A stretch of 64,000 nt of DNA. It comes from Bilabrum cf. latius (lineage: Eukaryota > Bigyra: Bicosoecida > Bigyra > Bicosoecida). The stretch's first letter is position 1, and every line of letters begins with the position of its first letter. Below the pieces are notes generated by a model, which was not told the DNA's origin, searched no databases, and saw nothing but the letters and a program-made list of their open reading frames with translations. The position numbers and the translations under genes were made by a program. The stretch spans positions 1,178,001 through 1,242,000 of the forward strand of contig OZ237740.1 of NCBI GenBank assembly GCA_965178125.1. The letters are read 5' to 3'. This document shows positions 19,709-32,715 of the stretch, in pieces.

Positions 19709-22700
19709 TCATCGCTTCTGGAAGTCCAGGCTGTGCCCGAGGACCTGTCCAAGGATTTGGTACCCTACGGCGATCGCAATGATGGCAATGTAGTATTTCC
19801 AACGATCAGCGTACGTCGTGTCCACCAGCTGCTCCACGTACCCTTCTACGGTCTGCAGACGCTCAACACCATCGTCCAGCACCGTAATGGTGGGACAACC
19901 GGCGTCCAGGCGCTCCGCTTCGCTCGCGTCCGCCGCCGCATCGAAGCAGTGCGCCTGGTTCAGAGCCAGCGGCGCGTTGACAAGGAACAGTGGGTTCAGG
20001 TACGTGATCCACCTAAACGCGGGCCCGTAGTTCTGCACCCCGGACGTGAACACTCCGTTGAAGATGGTGGAGGCTAGCATCAGCTCGCCCACGAAGAACT
20101 CAGCCGTTTGCGAGTCCGGGAACGAAGCCGCGAAGAACTGCGACATCAGCGAGAGCCAGAGCCCCGTCAGAAACACGCACACAAGGGTCTCAAAGAACGC
20201 GCTGATCTGGTCAAACCGGAACCCGATGATGGCGTAGACCACCGGGGTGAACACCAAGCAGAGGCACCCGAGGTACACGATCTCTTTCAGCGACATGGTC
20301 ACATAGTATGTGGCCGTGTTGTACATGCCAAGCGACCGCTCCCTGTAGAAGATGGGCCTGAACTTGTAAAGCAGCACCACCTGCGTGGCCAGCGACAGCA
20401 CCCCGCTGGCGGACGCCATGCTCTGCAGGACGCCCACCATGGACAGGGCTCCTCCCTGGCTGTTCTCGTAGTTCAGTCCGTAGAACAAAAGGCCAAAGAC
20501 AAACCCCAGCATGATCAAGGTGGTGAACCGGGACCCGTTAAAGCCGAGGTCACGGTAGCTGTCCGTGAAGGTCCGTTCAAGGACTGCAAGGAACCTGGTC
20601 AGGTCACCGACCTTGGCGCTGGGGACAAGCTTCCGACCTCCCGCCATCGCGTGCGCAGTCTTGCTTCGGGTCAGGTCCCGGGTCAAGCTCACGTAAGCCT
20701 GGGAAGCCCGGAACGTCTCGTAGAGCAGGTGCGAGCTGGCCTGCATCCGCAGCAGCGAGGGGCTCGCGCCCTCTGCCCGCTCCTATGCATCGCCCTCCCG
20801 TCGAAGGGCAGGGAACAAGCCACCCTTGACGATGGCACTCACGCGCGCCCGCTCTGCCTCCAGCTCGTTCAGCATCCACGTGGCGGGGTTCACTCGGAGG
20901 GGGCGCGGCGACGTGGTGGGGTGCGCCTCGATGTGCCTAACGAGATCCTCGCAGCGGTGCCCGATCGGACCAAAGTACACCTGCCGCCCGCCCTTGGCCA
21001 GCAGCAGCAGGTCATCAAAGGCCGTGAACACGTCGTAGCTAGGCTGGTGGATCGTGCACACCACGGTGCGGCCTGTCTGTGCCACGTTCCGCAGCACGTG
21101 CATAACCTATACGGCAGATCTGGCGTCCAGCCCTGTGGTGGGTTCGTCCAGGAAGAGCAGGCTCGGGTTGGCAGCCAGCTCGCAGCCGATGCTCAGGCGC
21201 TTGGCCTCTCCCATTGCAAGCGATCCCGCGGGCCTGCCCCGGATCGAGTCCAGCTCCAGCAGCACCATCACTTCCTCCACAAAGGCCTTCCGCTGCTCTT
21301 CGTCGTTGGCCATGTCGGCGTCCAGCCGCAGCCTGGCAGAGAAATGCAGCGACTCCTCGACTGTGTACGTTGGCATATGCTCGTCCTTCTGCTCGCAGTA
21401 TGCGATCACCGAGGCCCGTTCCTTCTTAGTAGCCTGCTTGCCATTGAGCAGAACCACGCCGCTCTCCTTGCCCTGCGTCTTGCGGCCCGCCAGCACGTCC
21501 AGAAGAGTTGTCTTGCCGGCCCCCGAGGCACCCATGAGGCAAACCAGCCTCCTCGGCTTGGCCAACCCTGACACGCCCCTCACGAGCGGCAGCTCGGTCT
21601 CCGCGATGCTCGCGTGCGACACGGCGCGGGTCAGGTGCCCCCTGTGCCGGGGGCTCCTGAACCCGGTGGACGCCCGCACCACGTTGAAGGCGGCCATCCT
21701 GTCCACCTCTGACAGCATCTTCTTGGCGCGGTTGCCGTCAGAGGCAACAGAGACGGTGTAACGGATGTCGTCGAAGGCCAGCTCCACGGCCTGGCATCGC
21801 GATGAGGCGGCGTGGAAGCTGGAGTTCGGGCTGATGGCCTCTCGAGGGGTGTGCATCTGGGAGGGCTCATCGTCGGCAGCTGCCACGGAGCACTCTGCCT
21901 CAAGGTCGGCGGTTTCTTCTTCCAGAGTTACGTTCACCGCCATGGCATCGATCTCAGCCAGTGCAGCGGCGCTCTTCCCCTCGATGTCGGCCAGTGCAGC
22001 GGCGCTTTTCCCCTCGATGTCCCTGGTGCTGGGCCCCGAGGCAGCCGCCGCTTGCTTCTTCCACGAGCTGGATGACTTCAGAGAGGCCAGGGACTGCTTC
22101 CGCATGGAAGACCTCCTCCTCGAAAGCTCCCTGCGGATGCCCTCGTCGTGGATCCGCTGGGTGCCCGGCTTCGAGTCGAACTTGTGCCTAGCCAGCGCGC
22201 AGTAGGACAGCACGATCCCAAAGACGAACCAGGTCCCGAACAGGTACGCTATGCCGCCCCACATCCAGCCCTCGTGGGGCTCCCGCTGGATCTCAAACAC
22301 ATCCAAGAAGGCGTCTCGCTTAGAGGGGATGCTGAACCCCGCTGGGAGCGCCACAGAGGACCCGTTGGACATGGATCCTCCTGGCTGCGACAGGTTGGCC
22401 GCCAGCATGCCACTGCCCAGCTCAATGGGCTTGTCGTACCTGTCGGCGAAGAACTCGTTGAGCGCCAGGCTGCGGAGCGCCCAGCTGAGCGGGTTAAGGT
22501 AGTACAGCCAGCGCATGAAAATGGGGATGTGGGTTCGGGTCACCAGGAAGCCTGCCGTCAGCTGGAAGATGCCGACGAGGGAGCCTCCCAGGGTGTGCGC
22601 CACCTCAAAGGTCGGGGTAGCGTAGGTCAGCAGCCGGAACCAGCCCGACAGAGCGAGCTGTCCCCCGGACAGCACCATCCAGAAGACTAGGAAGCGCGAG

Positions 22701-24886
22701 AACTGGAGGGTGTAATCAGCCAGAAAGTACACGCACACGGTGATGCAAAGCGCGTTGATGATGGCGATGGGCGCGTGCACGAGGCACACCGACAAGATGT
22801 ACATGAAGTCGTCGAAGATGCCCGATCGAGAGAGCTTGTAGGCCGCTGCCCTTCCATCCATAGTTGCGTGCAGTTCCTGCAAAGGCATGGTTTGGAGAGG
22901 AGCAGGGCGGGGAACGGGTGCTCGGGACCGGGATCGGGCCGGGGCTGATGGCGAACCAGGAAAGGCACCGTGACGCGCTAGAAAGACGCTGAGTTTCATC
23001 TTCTCACCGAAAAATCGAACGAAACATGGACAACAACCATCGTAGCGAGCTGCGGGGGGGCAGAGAGCACACAGACAAGCCGCGTCGATGTCGAGTGTCG
23101 TTAGAAGCCCGCCAGAGGTGGTCGCAATCGCGGCAAAAAGAAATACCGAATGGAAGCGAAGGACCATCGCAACTCGAAAAAGCGGGACAGCGCGCGGACA
23201 AGCAGCGGCGAAGCAACGTATTCTCACGCCTAGTCTGGGGGCAAAGTTGTCCACGTCGGGCCGGAAGAACACCGCTCCGTAGATCAGCCCAAGCACGATG
23301 GACTCGAGCCATCGAACGTTCGTCAGCACGGGGTTCCGCAGAGTGAGGCTGGCCTGCCGGTACATCATGGAGGTGAAGCGCGACCAGCAGTTCACGCTGG
23401 CCCCGTCTCCGAACCGCTGCGACAGGAACCTGCTCGCCCGCAGAAAGACCCCCAGGTCGTCGAAGTCGGCCCCCGCTTCCTGCCCCTGGGGCAGCAGCCG
23501 CGCCCCAAGGGAGGAGCGGGCAGGGGAGGGTCTCTCCCTGTGTCTCCTAAAGGCCTCCGAGTGGTACCAGCCCTCCTTGCCAGTGGAGAGCTCTTCCGCC
23601 GAGGGCACCGCGCCCGTGTGGTGAGCGGGGATGGCCAGCGCCGGGTCTGTGACGAGTGCGGCCAGCCAGTCGGCGAAGTCGCCCTCCTCCGGTGCAGGGA
23701 AGCCCCTCCTCGCGAGGTTGTCCTCGAGCTCCTCCCTGGGCCCGTGGTAGATCACGTGCCCGTCGCTCAGGAGCACCACGTCGTCGAAGAGCGCGTACAT
23801 GCCCGGGGTGGCCTGCTTCAGCGCGAGCACCACGGTCGAGTCCGTGGATCTGGCGTACTCCTAGAGCCGGAGCACCACCTCCTCCGCGGCGGCGGCATCC
23901 AGCCCTGCTGTGATTTCATCCCCACAGAGCACGCGTGGCTCGGTCAGGAGCACCTCACCGAGGGACGCCCGCCGCATCTGGCCGCCGCTGATGCCTCGGA
24001 CTGTGGAGCTCCCCACGTTCGTGTCGGCGCATGCCTCCATTCGAAGCATCTTCAGCATCGCCGCGGCGCGACTGTCTGCTTTGAAGTACGAACGATCCTA
24101 TGGACTAGCCAAATCTTCCTAGATTGCGCCGAAGGTTGCTCCCGCGGCGAACTGCGGGCGGAAACTGACACGGAAGAATCGAGCGAGGGCTATTTCAGGT
24201 CGAATGCTGACTCAAGTGCCAGCAAGTTCGACGAACTCACTTCAAATATTTCTCTTGTAGACAGCATAGGCTCGTGGACGTCAGTCTGATCCACGTATGA
24301 GGCGATCCGCCGAGGGTCTGCGCCTGAGACGCGGCGCAGGTCCGCGGGATCGCGGTCATTGAACGCGACCTATCCCTCATCTGGTTCTTGCCGCCCAGAA
24401 ATGAGCTTCAAGAGAGTCGAAGACCCACCTCCGGGGTTGGCAAGCACGAGAGTCAGCGTCCCCGGCGTCAGTCGCACTGCGTGCTAGGACAGGTCACACG
24501 CAGGTGCTGGCATTAGTGGGGCGCATCACTCTACTGAGGCGTTCCGAAGTCAAAACTGTCTCACTCGATGTAGCTGATAGTACGTTAAAGCTAACGGGAG
24601 CCTCATCCCAGGCACCACACGACAGTGTGCTGCCAAAGAAGCTCAGCAGGTCGTCCGGCTGCTCTTTTTGCGCGTGTCTTTCCGCTTGAACGGCTGCAGA
24701 GCGCAAGTCAACGCGTATTCTCGGTCTTGCGCACTTTGATGCCAAAGTCTACGCATCTAAGTACCGTTTCCAGTCCGCTGGTGCTTCAGCAGCGCATTCT
24801 AAGCCAGGTGCAGCCCGAGATTGTCGGCTGGAGTGAAGCTCGGCATCGCCGCGAGATGCGTCGTGAACACCGGGGCTTCTTGCCAT
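19709..24886 (-). CDS. PDR-type ABCG full transporter
   Basis: Membrane ATP-driven exporter with two NBD-TMD halves. Exons 24886-24565, 24506-24241, 24151-23228, 23049-23008 and 22876-19709 give 1,573 residues, start MARSPGVHD, stop TGA. NBD1 (from about residue 110) has LTLVLANPGGGSST as Walker A, with Ser where Lys is usual, then VRGISGGQ and VLCGDEITAGLD. TMD1 includes the GIFDDFMYILSVCLVHAPIA region. NBD2 has an intact Walker A GASGAGKTT (about residue 968), HFSARLRL, LFLDEPTTGLDARSA and VVCTIHQPS. TMD2 ends with YLNPLFLVNAPLAL. Eight TAG codons are in frame (24749, 24484, 24370, 24119, 24098, 23861, 21107, 20783). Such pumps move lipids, hormones or drugs; the substrate is not readable. 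The third and fourth introns (178 and 131 bp) lack stops in the reading frame. Confidence 0.92.
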
Positions 24887-25314
24887 AGGATTCTAAACCA
24901 TGTGGTCTTCTTGCTATATTTTAATTGCATTGCTGAGATCAAGCTTTGGTATCGTCTGCATATTCAGGGAGAATGCCCCGACGTGGCGATTTCCGGCGCC
25001 GTCGCGCGAACTGGGCCGTTTTGGTCGCAACGCCGTGAAGTTGGCTCCGAGTTGGGTTGCGGCACATGCAAAAGTACATGCAGAATAAGATGTTGTACTC
25101 CATAAGCTGAGGTATGCATGGTACACTTGCGCCTCCATGCAGCATAGATTGCAGAAATCAGTCACTGGCAAGATAACATGGATATCGTGCTGCCAACTTC
25201 TATAAAGATGAAGACACAAAGTCGGAACACCTGGTGAGGCAAGCCAAAATGAGCGTGCATACAAAAGATAGCAACTTCCAACCAAACGTACATACCGTAA
25301 GAATCCTGCCAACA
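24887..25314. other. Intergenic, ABCG promoter side
   Basis: 428 bp, AT-richer than its neighbours, between the macroglobulin-like 3' end and the ABCG start on the same strand. I see no gene in it. Confidence 0.5.
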
Positions 25315-28300
25315 TCAGCGAGCCGGGGCCCCGGCCTCCCGCACCACCGCGCCGAACTTGTCCGACATGACAAGCAGGGCGAACCTCTTCACGCGGTCCA
25401 GCGCGTCAGTGTTCACGGACGAGTAGTCGAACACGCCCCGCAGGTCCGTGTAACCGTCCTTGAAGAAGAACGCGTCGTCGGCTGCCCCGCTCGGGCTTGC
25501 CGTCCCGAAGGCCTTCACGTACACCCTAGGCAGCGGCCTTCCGGTCGCTGCCTCGACCACCTTGACCCGACCGAAGGCCTCCTGCACGGACACGCGCATC
25601 GAGTTGCTGAAAAACGTGGCCGTCCGGCGCTTGCCCCCGGCCACGGCCTCCACCAGCACGTTGGAGCCGGCTGCGTCCAGCGGCAGCGGCACAGTCTTCT
25701 CCTGAGTCTTGTGCTCTGCGCCTGCTGCAGCCGGGGTGTCCACTCGCAGCACAGCGTTCGGACGCACGTACGAGAACTTCCGAGAGTCCCCGCCCGCCGA
25801 GGCGAAGGGGCTGGTGGAGAACAAGAGCTCCACATCCATGCCGTACACGGACAGCTGCACCCCGTCCACGTTGGCCGTCGTCAGGCGAGCCTCGGCCTTG
25901 CCGTCCGCGCCGCGACCCACCTCCATCTCCAGCACAGGCTCCGTCTTTGCCATGGCCGCCTGCTGCTTCTCCCGGATCAGCTCCTTGCCCTCATCTTCGT
26001 CCCGCTCGCCCTCCGCAAAACCCTTCTTGGCGGCCCCTCCCCCCGCAGTGGCCGCCTCCTGCAGCTGAGAGGCCATCTCCACGAACTTGGCCCTCCACCG
26101 GGGCACGGGGTGGGCCTTGTAGGCCTCTGCAACCCGTCGGGCGGTCTCGAGGGGATGCTCCCCATCGAGGTGGTAGAAGTCAAGGTAGGCCGCCATGTAG
26201 TCGTACTGCAACACGGACCAGGACTAGGCAGCACCCGAGCCGCCTCCCGCCGCCCCGCTGGATGCCGCGCCGGCAGCACCTCCAGCGATGGAACCCTCGG
26301 GCGCGGGCACCTTGGCAAACGTCGCGTGCGCCTCCTCGATGCGGTCCTGCAGCACGAAGAAGTACGTGAGGGCGAGCAGCTGGTGCGCGGTGGCCGCGCC
26401 TGTGCCCAGCACCTGGTACCCGAGCAAGCGCAGGAACCTCTGGTACTGGTTCTTCAGGTCGCGGTTGGTGATCCTCTGCTGTGTGCCCAGCCGGTGCGCC
26501 CTCGCGTTGACCAGGGGCGCGTACTCAAAGTGCGTGTACACGTTCGTGTTCCTCGGGTCCCTCGTCTGCATCATGGCCGTGGCCAGGCCCCCGGGGTCAG
26601 CGGACGAGTCGCCCACGCCCTCCTCGAAAGAGACGCGCAGCAGGTTGGAGCGAAGGATGGGCTCGGCCAGCTGGCGCATGGTGGACAGAGCAGCCGAGGA
26701 CTGGCTCAGGTAGTCCCGGATGCCCCGAATATCGCGATGCTTAAAGGCGTACCCGCACACGTCCTTGCTGAAGAAGCAGCGCTCCCGCAGCGCCCCGATG
26801 ATGGCCTCGTACGCACTCTTGTTGGCGCACCGCCACGCGCACTGCCGGACGTCCACGCCGTCGTAGATGTTCTCCGTGCGCAGGAACTCGATCACCTCCT
26901 CGAGCGTGCCCTCGTTCGCCACAAACGCCCACGAGCGGGTGTCCACCTGCGTGGGCACCAGCACCACGTTGACCCGCTACGGGGACGCGAAGGCCACTAG
27001 CTTCTCCTGGCTGGCGGCGTGCACGGGGTAGTGGTCGAACTGCCCGGTCGTGGGGAAGTAGAAGAAGTAGTCCCGCGTCTGGGTCTGGTAGGAGCCCAGC
27101 GTGATGCTCCAGGTCTTGGTCACGAAGCCGTTGCTGACCGGCACGGCGCCCTGCGGGATCTGCATCAGCACGTCCAGCTGCTGACGGCGGCGAGACACGT
27201 TGGTCGCCACGATGCGCGCGCCGTACTTTTTGTTCCTCAGCAACTCGGAGCCGTCCAGGTACTTGTCGACCAGCTCGCCACCCTCCCTCCTGTGGGGGTC
27301 CTCAGGGTCGAAGTACTGCTGGCCTACCAGGATGGTCGAGCCCGTGGGCGCTTCGGCCTCGCTCACGTCCTTGTTGAAGAGCACCAGGGGCGACTCGGTG
27401 GCGCCATAGTGGATCCTGCCGGCGGTCGCCCGGACGTCGGAGGCCTTGGGCATCTCGAACGGCAGGTCGAGCACGGCCAGAGCCACCAGCATCGAGGTCA
27501 CGTTGGACGTGCACAGCGTAAAGTGGGGAGACACGAAGCCCTTGTCCGGGTCTGCCGCCGCGGCCCGATGGGCGGCGAGGTCGGCCCAGAAGGGCGAGTT
27601 GGGGACGAGCCCAGGGCTCTGTCCTTCCGCCTGCACCTTGTAGTACTGCGACTCGGCGAACTCTTCCGTCTTGTCCATGCCGCGGTAAGTAGGCCGCTAG
27701 ATCGAGGCCCTCAGAGACATGAGCTAGCCTTCTGCGACGTCGAATCCAATGTCCTCGTCCTCGCTCTCATCCTCGTCCTCTGCCATCATCGTGGCAATGT
27801 CCATGGATTCCGCCATCGCGAGCGAGCGTCGCTGAGGCATCGCTTGAGCCATGGACTTCCTGGCTCTCGACGGCATGGCCCTGGATCGCATCGGCATAGC
27901 AGCCGCTGTAAAGTCCATTGCCATCGGTGCCGCCGATGGCATCGGCATGCCACCGCCACCGAACATGGCAGCAGCAGCGGAAGGGGCGGGTGGCGCCATC
28001 TACCTGGCTTTTTCCACCTGGGCGGCGAGCCGGTCCGTCTTGCCGTCATCAAGCGCATTCCCAGCCAGTGCAGCGTCAAACACCTGGTCCATGCGGGATC
28101 GAGGCACGGGGTTCGCCTCCGCCTGATCCTTGAAGTCCTTCTGCACACCCGAGGCACGCGGCGCGCGGCTCACCAGAAGCGCCTTCTCCAGAGCATTGAG
28201 GTACTCGATGCGGCCGGGCTCAGCGAACGCGCTGAGGTCGTGCCCCAGCACGAAATGGTCCACCAGCTGCTTGGCACGCTTGCACTCGAGGTACGGCCGA

Positions 28301-31300
28301 ACCACAGAGTCGAAGAAGGCCCGGTCCTTGAAGTACAGGAAGAGGTGCAGCTCGTGGCACGCGTACTTGCTGTACTTGGCCTTCTTCTCAGAGTCCGGCA
28401 GCGACGACCAGTTCCCAAGGAACGACCAGTCGCCCTGCAGGTCGCTGCGCCCGCTGATTGACGTGAGGAGGCCCATGGCGGACTGCAGCGTGCCGTACTC
28501 CTCAGCCTTGGTGTCGGACGCGGCCGCCATGGCGGCGGTCTCCCCTGGCCGCAGCACCCTTGCCTGCCGCATCTGCACGAGGTGCTTGGCCGTGTCGAAG
28601 GACTCGACCAGGGCCAGGTTGCGGTAGCACGGAGAGCGGTAGTCCTCGGCGGGGCCGTCTGCACCTCCCGCGCCGGACGCCGCCCCAGCGGACCCACCTT
28701 CACTGCCGTCCGTCTCGGCGGAGGGTCCCGGCAGCACCGCATCCACGCCGCGCATGGCGCTGTGGAAGGCGTCCATGGCCACGACGGTCACGAACACCGG
28801 ACCGGAGAGGCCGTCCGAGTTGAGTGCCCGGGCCACGTCGGCGCCGCGGAGCTCCTCGGCGGACACCTCCACCACGCCGTCCGGTCCCGGCCGCAGGTTG
28901 GACAAGAGCACGGAGGGCGCCGCAAGGAAATCGTGGTAGGGAGAGCCGCCCTGGGAGCCGCCCACCCGCCTCGCTGCCATCTTGCGCTTCTTGTTCTTGG
29001 AACCCATCATGCCGCCCCTGGCCGACGCGGCGCTCGCAGACGCGAACGCGTCCCCGGACGCTGCCGTCTGCTCGTCGGTCGTGGTTTTGCGCTGCGCCCA
29101 CGGGTTCAGCAGCAATCCTGGCCGGGGCAAGAGGTTGCCCGGGAATGCCTTGGCAGACTGCCGCTGCAGCACGTACACGGCCTCCTCGCCGAGCTTGGTG
29201 GCGCCCAGGTAGCTGGACTTGGGCACGATCACGCCGAACTGCTTCGAGACGTGCTCCCCGTCGGAGCCCGTCTGTCCCAGCGAGGGAAAGAGCTCCTGCC
29301 GCCCCGCGTAGAAGTGCGAGGCCAGCAGGTGCACGCGCACGCCACCCTTCTTCTGAGAGGCAGGGATCCCGCCCGCCACCCGCACGCGCAGGGCGCCGCT
29401 TTCTGCGTCAAAGGTGGCCTCTGCGATGGCGAGGGCGGGGGCCTTGGCCCGCGGGACCAGCTTGGAGGGCCCGCTCAGCACCAGGGACAGGTCGGACGTC
29501 CGGTTCTCGATGTCCTCTGAGAGCACGCGCAGGTGCACCTCGTTGGCGGCACCCCCGCAGGGTGTCGGCCGGAAGATCTTGAGCACGTACTGCCCGGGGC
29601 CAAGGCCGCTGGCCTGCAGGAAGCCGTCGGCGGTGGTTTGCAGATTCCCGGTGCAGTCATCGATGACGTCATCATTGGTGGTGACCCGCACCAGGCGCAC
29701 GTCGGTGGGAGACACAGCCCCGTCGGTTGAGAAGCCGCTCCCGTCCACGGCGGGCTCGGCGCCGGCGCCGCCGCCCCCCGCCGAACCGGCCGCCCCTGCG
29801 CCGCTGCCAGCACCACCGCCCGCAGAGCGGAACGGGATCCTAAGCTGCACCGCGTCGGTGTCTCTTGCCGCCAGCTCGTCCGAGAAGACCGCGGCCTCGT
29901 GGTGGTTCACCTAAAAGGTACGGTTCTGCACCCTGATGCGGGCGTCGTTGCAGTGCGCCTCGATCGAGGTGACGTGAGGCAGGCTGCCCAGGTACACCTA
30001 GCCCTTGGAGTCGGTGCCGAGTGAGGGGAACTGTACTGAGCTCGAGATGAAGTCCGTGTGGGCAGTCACCGTGACGGACACCTGCTGCACCGCCTCCCCG
30101 GACTTGCCGAGCACGCACAGCACGTACTGCCCGCCGGACCGGCGCAGGTAGAACTCGGCGATGCGGTCGGTGGTCTGCACGTCGTTCACGTTGACAGAGT
30201 ACGAGGAGGACAGGGACTGCTTGGCCCCCGTGTGGGAGACCTCCACCTTGGCGTCTAGCGAAAATGACAGGCTGGCCAGGTTCTGGGGTACCGCCAGCAC
30301 CAGCTGGGTCTCCTCCCCCTCGGTCAGGACCACGTCGTCGAATTTGCGCGTCGCGTCCACGCCGTCGATGTCTCGGCTCCGCACGCTCACGCGGATCTCC
30401 TTGAGCGCGCTCAGCGGCACGCGGGCGCTGCGCTCCCCGCCGTGCACCACGAACAGCCGGGGCCGCAGGACCACCTTGGCCTTGCGGCTGTCCTTGACCA
30501 GCTGCTGGGTGTCCATGTGCCAGGCCACGTCTAGCTCGTAGCTCTCGCCGTACATGGTCAGGTTGTGCAGGGACGAGAAGGACCACCCGCCCGCGCCCGC
30601 GCCAGCAGCACCGGCGCCGGACGCCGCGCCACCGGATCCGGGCTCCTGCAGGGTCAGGATCATGGTGCGAGAGCCGGGGGCACCGGAGAAGGGGATGATG
30701 ATGTCCTCGGCGGGCTCGCCGCTAGCTGTGGTGCGCTCCACGTCAGAGGCGCGGTACTCTCGGCCGTCGATCCAGGCCGTCACCCGGTCGGCCGGCAGCG
30801 GCTGGTTCTTCTCGTCCAGCACCCGCAGAGCCTGTCCAGCTACGTTGGCATACGACACGAACCGAAGGGCACCCTTGCGGATGAGGCAGCGGGTGGACTT
30901 GCCCCCGCCGATGAGCTCAACCACGAAGATGCCGCGCACGTCGGCGCGCAGCGGATCGGGGGAGAACGTCTCGGTGTGCGCCACGGCGGGCGCCTGCCCG
31001 TACTCGAACGTGCTCTCCCAGGTGGGCACCAAGCCGTCCAGCTCGACGTCGGTGCGCACCTCGGTCTTCCTGTCCTTGTAGTACGCGGTGGTGCTGATCT
31101 CGTACACCTTCACCTGCAGCTTGTTCACGTTCTTGACCCTCACGCTGAGGTTCACTGGCTCGGCGGGGTCGAAGAGCTCCGCGTTGGCCTTGGTGAAGGA
31201 CACTTCCACGCGGTCCATGAGGCCCTTGGCGGCGCCCTCGCCCAGCACGCGCACCCAGTCGCGCTGTTCCCCCACGCCCGCGAGGATCTTCTCCTCCGCC

Positions 31301-32715
31301 TGGGTCCGCTTGAGCCAGTCCGTGTGCACGTGGTCCTGCAGCAGGCTCATGTCAGAGCCCATGTCCTTCAGGAGGTCGCGGAGGCCCTGCACCACGAGCT
31401 CGCCGTCGCTGGAGGCGCTCACTGTGGGCAGCGCCAGGGGCACCTTGTACGAGTTGGGCACCCTGCTCTTCTCCTTGTCCCACCCGCGGGTCATGTCTGT
31501 GTACGCGCGGTCGGGCGGCAACTGGTAGGCGATCGTCTGCCGGGGCATCTTGAGGAAGGCCACGAAGGCGTCCCTATCCGAGGCGGGCGAGCCGGTGGAC
31601 CTCCAGGTGTCCAGCAGGCGGTAGTAGGCGACGAGGTGCCGGATGTAGTTGTAGGCGGGCGGCAGGGACAGGCGGGTCACCAGCGCCTCGATCGCATCGA
31701 GGTATTCCTTGCGCGCCGCAGGGTCCAGCGAGACGTCGAGTCCCTGGGGCGGCTGCACCCGGGTGACCAGCGCGTGCACCCACTGCCGATCGTTCTTGAT
31801 GTCGGGCACTCGGCCGTTGGACCACAGCTGCATGAGCTCGTCGGTGGTCATGTCCTTGTAGTACCTCGCTGCAGTGCTGCGCGTGCCGGGCAGCACTGGC
31901 TTCTCGACCCCCCTTGAGCCGCTCGTCTTGAAGAGGATGGTGGAGAAGGCCTGGAACATGGTGGGCTCCTCGGGCAGCAGGGTGTCCCTGTCGCTCGGGT
32001 GCGTGCACAGGATGTCCTCGACGACCTTCACGCGGTCCATCCCCGCAGGGAACCCGTGCGCCAGAACGAAGGCGCGCAGGGTCATCGCGTACTCCTTCTC
32101 ACCCGCCGCGGCCTTGATCCGATCTAGGGTACCCACGACCTCGGGGTGCTGGGGCGCGCCATGGTCACCTACCAGGTCACCCACCCAGCCGCGCTTGCTG
32201 GAGAGCCGATGTTCCTAGTCGCGGGCCTCCGGGAATCCTCCGTGTCTGCTCACGGCCCTCTCGATGAGTGACTTGGCGCTGGTGGGGGTCCCCTCAACGG
32301 CGCTCTGCAGGCCGGCCCCGGAGGGACGCACGGCCGCAGCACCGCGCCTGGGCTGCTTGCTGTGGGAGGTCGACGGGCGGATCTTCTTCTCGAGCGCCTT
32401 GATGGCTTCCTGCAAGCACTCAGGGGTGTTGGGTGTTGGGTGGTGAGGGGGGTACGGGTGGGCTCGAGCTCGGGCTTGGGAGAGTGCGCTCGACACCAGC
32501 AAGAAACACACGCTATTTCGCCCTTCCGCTACGCCTTAAATGCTAGGAGGAGTTCAGTCAATACCAACTCACGGCGTCCTCCGGTGTGGATCCGTCCTTG
32601 AACTGGATAAGCTGCTTGCGGAGAGCGTGCCGCTCCTTGAGCGCCCTGAACCTCGAATCGTGCTCGCGGTCGAGTTGCAGGGCCATGAGGCGATCCTCAA
32701 TTTCACTGGGGTGGC
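25315..32715 (-). CDS. Giant macroglobulin-like (A2M/MG-domain) protein, 5' incomplete
   Basis: The main exon, 32409-25315 (2,364 codons, stop TGA), is one frame with TAGs near 32215, 29998, 29911, 28000, 27721, 27694, 26977 and 26224. An upstream exon ends at 32573 (STPEDA, GTGAGT donor; 163-bp intron) and reaches at least 32715. Segments such as DPAEPVNLSVRVKNVNKLQV, GIFVVELIGGGKSTRCLIRKG and TDSKG-(UAG)-VYLGSLPHV resemble MG domains and the TD-x-x-G-x-x-x-LG turn of bacterial-type alpha-2-macroglobulins. Later come KTEEFAESQYYKV and a block with NVVLVPTQVDTRSW. I see no CxEQ thioester. A Met/Ala/Gly-rich linker lies at 27750-27999. Family assignment is by pattern only; the role (protease trapping, adhesion or intracellular) is unknown. 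No signal peptide is seen because the first exon is unresolved. Confidence 0.7.

Noticed and set aside
20108-21571. A 487-codon plus-strand open frame
   Set aside because: Antisense shadow of the ABCG transporter; no recognisable domain.
25234-28461. Two long plus-strand frames of 588 and 480 codons
   Set aside because: Antisense to the macroglobulin-like gene; composition is typical of a shadow frame.
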